Shown here piece by piece: positions 15,609-18,188 of a stretch of 18,188 bases of DNA (positions within the stretch are counted from its first letter, which is position 1; the number at the start of each line of letters is the position of its first letter). The DNA lies in contig JBBRFW010000075.1 of assembly GCA_038241255.1 (NCBI GenBank), forward strand, positions 1-18,188. Direction: 5' to 3'. This DNA is from Schlegelella_A sp038241255 (GTDB lineage Bacteria > Pseudomonadota > Gammaproteobacteria > Burkholderiales > Burkholderiaceae_C). Below the pieces are notes generated by a model. It did not search any database. It was not told the DNA's origin and worked only from the letters and a program-made list of their open reading frames with translations. The position numbers were made by a program, and so were the translations under genes.

Positions 15609-16637
15609 TCAGACGGTCGGTGCGCTTGCGTCGAGCAGACCGGCCGCTTTCAGATCGCTCCACAGCGCCGCCGGCACTTTGGCCTGCGCGTCGGCCACGT
15701 TCGATTCGACCTCGCCCGGCTTGACCGCGCCGAGCACGACCGCCACGACTGCCGGGTGCGCCAGCGGGAAATGCATCGCGGCGCGGCGGATCGAGGTGTC
15801 GTGCTTCGCGCAGACGGCTTCGATCTTGCGCACGCGCTCGAGGATTTCCAGCGGCGCCGCGCCGTATTCGAACTTCGCGCCGGGCACGGCCCCTGTGGCC
15901 AGAATGCCCGAATTAAAAACGCCAGCGAGCATCACGCCCATCTTCTTCTCAACTGCGAGTGGCATGAATTCGGTCAGGCCGTTCTGGATCAGCAGCGAGT
16001 AACGGCCCGCCATCATCGCCAGGTCGAAGTCGCCCGCGCGCGCGAACTTGACGCAGGTGTCCGCCTCGTTAATGCCGAAGCCGATCGCGGCCACGGTCTT
16101 CTCGCTGCGCAGCTTGTCGAGTGCGCGGTAGGCGCCGTCCATTGCTTCCGTGAAGCGGCGGCCGGCGTCGGCGCCGTGGGTCCAGACGTCGCAGTCGTGG
16201 ATCAGCAGGATGTCTAGCCGGCTCAAGCCGGTCCGCAGCAGCGACTGTTCGACCGAGCGCATCGTGCCGTCGTACGAATAGTCGAAACTTGGCGAGTGCG
16301 AATAGCCGCCGACGAAGCCGGGCGAGAAGACGTCTTTGTTGCGCTCGGGCGGTTTGCCGAACGGGTCCATCACGCGGCCGATCTTGGTCGAGACGATGAT
16401 TTGGTCGCGCGGCACGGCTCGCAGTCCGGCGCCCAGGCGTGCTTCGGCTATGCCGTTGCCATAGTGCGGCGACGTGTCGAACAAGCGGATGCCGCTGCGA
16501 TAAGCCTGCTCGACGGTGGCGATCGTGGTCTTTTCATCGAGCACTTCGTAGATCTCGCCAATCGGGCCCATGCCCAGGCCCATCGTGGTGAAGCTCAGCA
16601 AGGATCCATTGCGGGTCTTGAATTGGCGCGTGTTCAT
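15609..16637 (-). CDS. Aldo/keto reductase, D-threo-aldose 1-dehydrogenase / pyridoxal 4-dehydrogenase-like
   Basis: A 342-residue TIM-barrel oxidoreductase. The catalytic residues are D54 and Y59 (LFDTSPHYG), K85 (VSTKIGR) and H147 (LLIHD). The insertion GGYSHSPSFDYSYDGTMRS (about 110-128) is characteristic of the subgroup containing D-threo-aldose 1-dehydrogenase (L-fucose or D-arabinose dehydrogenase) and pyridoxal 4-dehydrogenase, enzymes that oxidise a cyclic hemiacetal to a lactone with NAD. An AGAGG ribosome site lies five bases before the ATG at 16637; the open frame continuing to 17636 is a shadow of the opposite gene. It sits 146 bases ahead of the ABC transporter genes in the same direction, and divergent from the epimerase. 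The likely role is C1 oxidation of the imported sugar (inference). Confidence 0.9.
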   Translation of the reverse strand: MNTRQFKTRNGSLLSFTTMGLGMGPIGEIYEVLDEKTTIATVEQAYRSGIRLFDTSPHYGNGIAEARLGAGLRAVPRDQIIVSTKIGRVMDPFGKPPERNKDVFSPGFVGGYSHSPSFDYSYDGTMRSVEQSLLRTGLSRLDILLIHDCDVWTHGADAGRRFTEAMDGAYRALDKLRSEKTVAAIGFGINEADTCVKFARAGDFDLAMMAGRYSLLIQNGLTEFMPLAVEKKMGVMLAGVFNSGILATGAVPGAKFEYGAAPLEILERVRKIEAVCAKHDTSIRRAAMHFPLAHPAVVAVVLGAVKPGEVESNVADAQAKVPAALWSDLKAAGLLDASAPTV

Positions 16638-16772
16638 GGTGTCCTCTGATCTTCGAATGATGGTCGGGAGCAAGCGCAAGAACGTGGAGCGAATCAGGAT
16701 AGCGCACATTGTTCGAGCCGTGCTACTGTCGCCGACGATCGGGCACGGCAGCCCGCGCGAAAGGCACTCGCG
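16638..16772. promoter_or_regulatory. Divergent intergenic region between the aldo/keto reductase and epimerase-like genes
   Basis: The 135 bases between the two start codons must hold both promoters. A ribosome site is visible on each side (AGAGG minus, AAAGG plus). No paired -35/-10 hexamers with good spacing could be picked out on either strand, and I see no clear operator palindrome. Confidence 0.4.
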
Positions 16773-17645
16773 ATGAACAAGCTTGGTGTGCATGCGCTCG
16801 TATGGGTCGGTGGCTGGAGCCACGACGAATGCGAGCGCGCGATGGCGCAAACGGCCGAGATCGGCTTCGATCTGATCGAGATTCCGGCACTCGACCCTGC
16901 CTCGATCGACAGCGCGTTCACGCGCAAGATGCTCGAACGCTATCGGCTCGGCACGACCCTCTCGCTCGGCCTCGATGCGTCCACCGACATTTCGAGCGAA
17001 GACCGCGAAAGCCAGGCGCGCGGCGAAGCGCGGCTGATGCAGGTGCTCGAGGTGGCGCGCGACATCGGCGCCACGCATGTCTGCGGCATTCTGTACTCGG
17101 CATTCCAGAAGTACTTCGAGCCGCCCACCGAAGCGGGGATCACCGCGTCGGTCGATGCGATGCGGCGCATCGGCGAACAAGCGGCACGGCACGGCATCAC
17201 GATCGGTCTGGAGGTCGTGAACCGCTACGAGAGCAACGTGCTGAACACCGCCGCGCAAGCCGTCGCGTATGCCCGGCGCGTGGGCTTGCCGAACGTCACG
17301 GTGCACCTCGACACGTACCACATGAACATCGAAGAGGCCGATCTCGAAGCCGCACTGATCGAGACCGGCGGGCGGCTCGGCTACTTCCACATCGGCGAGT
17401 CGGGGCGCGGTTATCTGGGCGCCGGCAACATCGATTTCGACCGCGTGTTTCGCGGCCTCGTCAAAGCGGGCTACGAAGGGCCGATCACCTTCGAATCGTT
17501 TTCGTCGGCGGTGGTCAACAAGCAGCTGCAAGGCATTCTCGGCATCTGGCGCAACCTGTGGGAAGACGGCGCCGATCTCGCGCGGCACGCGAAGGGCTTC
17601 ATCGAGCACGGCATGAAGTCGGCCCGCGAAGCGCACGCGCGGTGA
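16773..17645 (+). CDS. Sugar isomerase/epimerase TIM-barrel protein (D-tagatose 3-epimerase-like)
   Basis: A 290-residue AP_endonuc_2-type TIM barrel, the normal length for ketose 3-epimerases and hydroxypyruvate-isomerase-like proteins. Four metal ligands can be placed: E147 (GLEVVNRYE), D180 (HLDTYHMN), H206 (YFHIGES) and E241 (FESFSS). They stand five residues before the corresponding E152, D185, H211 and E246 that I recall for Pseudomonas D-tagatose 3-epimerase, and the spacing between them is identical. GRGYLGAGNIDF (211-222) is the typical substrate loop. The start has AAAGG eight bases upstream. The second SDR gene follows after 42 bases, so the two form an operon. Epimerisation of a free ketose is the best guess; isomerisation of another C3-C6 sugar is possible. 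Confidence 0.88.
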   Translation: MNKLGVHALVWVGGWSHDECERAMAQTAEIGFDLIEIPALDPASIDSAFTRKMLERYRLGTTLSLGLDASTDISSEDRESQARGEARLMQVLEVARDIGATHVCGILYSAFQKYFEPPTEAGITASVDAMRRIGEQAARHGITIGLEVVNRYESNVLNTAAQAVAYARRVGLPNVTVHLDTYHMNIEEADLEAALIETGGRLGYFHIGESGRGYLGAGNIDFDRVFRGLVKAGYEGPITFESFSSAVVNKQLQGILGIWRNLWEDGADLARHAKGFIEHGMKSAREAHAR

Positions 17646-17687
17646 CGTGCGGTATCGAATCCGAAACGCAGCGTGAAAGATGAGCCG

Positions 17688-18188
17688 ATGAAGGCGGCCG
17701 ACGGCCTGCAGCGCTTTCGGCTCGACGGGCGCGTCGCTGTCGTGACCGGCGCGGCGAGCGGCATCGGCCTGGCCTGCGCACGCATGCTCAGCGAAGCCGG
17801 TGCGAAAGTGGTGCTTCTCGACCGCGATGCACTGGCGGCGCAGCGCGAGGCCGCGGGTCTGGTGAACTGTGTCGGTCGCGGGCTCGACGTGAGCGATGCT
17901 GCAGCCATCGAGCGCAGTTTTGCCGCCATCGGCGCGGAAGGCGCGCTCGACGTGCTGGTGAACAGCGCCGGCATGGCGATCCGCAAGCCCTCGTTTGAAC
18001 TCGAGCTCGACGACTGGAACCAGGTCATCAACGTCAACCTGACCGGCACTTTTCTGTGTGCGCGCGCTGCGGCGCGGCGCATGACCGCGGGCGGCAGCAT
18101 CGTCAACATCGCGTCGATCATGGGCCTGTCGGGCGGTGGGCTCTACCCGAACATTTCGTACCAGACCTCGAAAGGCGGTGTGGTCAAC
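17688..18188 (+). CDS. Short-chain dehydrogenase/reductase, 5' part only (cut by the window end)
   Basis: A frame opens with ATG at 17688 and is uninterrupted to the last base (167 codons); it has no stop inside the window. The cofactor motif TGAASGIG lies at 21-28, an aspartate-bearing LLDRD follows the second strand and favours NAD(H), and VNSAG is at about 95-99 with the conserved N in INVNLTGTF. S-I-M and Y-Q-T-S-K near the end hold the catalytic serine, tyrosine and lysine, so the active-site set is complete as far as seen. The ATG at 17680 runs into a stop after three codons and is rejected. The ribosome site is weak. It follows the epimerase-like gene and probably oxidises or reduces its product (inference). 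Confidence 0.9.
   Translation, partial: MKAADGLQRFRLDGRVAVVTGAASGIGLACARMLSEAGAKVVLLDRDALAAQREAAGLVNCVGRGLDVSDAAAIERSFAAIGAEGALDVLVNSAGMAIRKPSFELELDDWNQVINVNLTGTFLCARAAARRMTAGGSIVNIASIMGLSGGGLYPNISYQTSKGGVVN

Noticed and set aside
15609..17636. Minus-strand frame extending the second aldo/keto reductase by more than 300 residues
   Set aside because: The extension is antisense to the epimerase-like gene, which has all four metal ligands; the reductase N-terminus at 16637 fits its family and has a ribosome site.

Overview
The window is high-GC DNA (clearly above 60 percent by eye) densely packed with bacterial genes. The protein styles point to a free-living proteobacterium of the Burkholderiales or Rhizobiales type: TRAP and RbsABC-like uptake systems, twin-arginine and Sec leaders, SDRs, aldo/keto reductases and a TPP-dependent E1 pair. 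Sequence alone does not allow a firmer placement. There is no rRNA, tRNA, CRISPR array, phage gene or recognisable transcription regulator. The content is an accessory carbohydrate-catabolism region with an insertion-sequence remnant at its left edge.

Layout. At 1-379 is the C-terminal end of an IS1182-type transposase, followed by a possible IS end near 521-539. A small alpha/beta-barrel orphan lies at 536-838 (minus), then about 420 bp with no convincing gene. From 6934 down to 1262 (minus strand) runs a tight cluster: E1 alpha, E1 beta (overlapping), an SDR, a DctP-type TRAP binding protein and a fused DctQM TRAP permease. Just upstream of it (about 7411-7008) is the frameshifted C-terminal remnant of a 3-hydroxyisobutyrate/L-threonate dehydrogenase-like gene. 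At 9750-7777 (minus) is a protein resembling D-apionate lactonase (ApnL), divergent from an aldo/keto reductase at 9822-10850 (plus). From 16637 down to 10885 (minus) are a D-threo-aldose-dehydrogenase-like aldo/keto reductase and a complete RbsABC-type sugar ABC transporter (binding protein, double ATPase, two permeases), with a strong stem-loop between the binding-protein and ATPase genes. Divergent from these at 16773 (plus) are a D-tagatose-3-epimerase-like TIM-barrel protein and a second SDR cut by the window end.

How the genes may work together (inference). The ABC transporter would import a pentose or branched sugar. An aldo/keto reductase would oxidise C1 to a lactone, and the ApnL-like lactonase would open the lactone to an aldonate; D-apiose to D-apionolactone to D-apionate is the precedent. 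Aldonate or downstream acid could also enter through the TRAP system. SDR oxidation to a keto acid followed by TPP-dependent cleavage by the E1 pair would finish the route. No RuBisCO-like protein, kinase or E2/E3 partner is visible, so either the pathway continues outside the window or the E1 pair represents an undescribed branch. The right-hand ABC/epimerase/SDR block may instead be an independent rare-ketose module.
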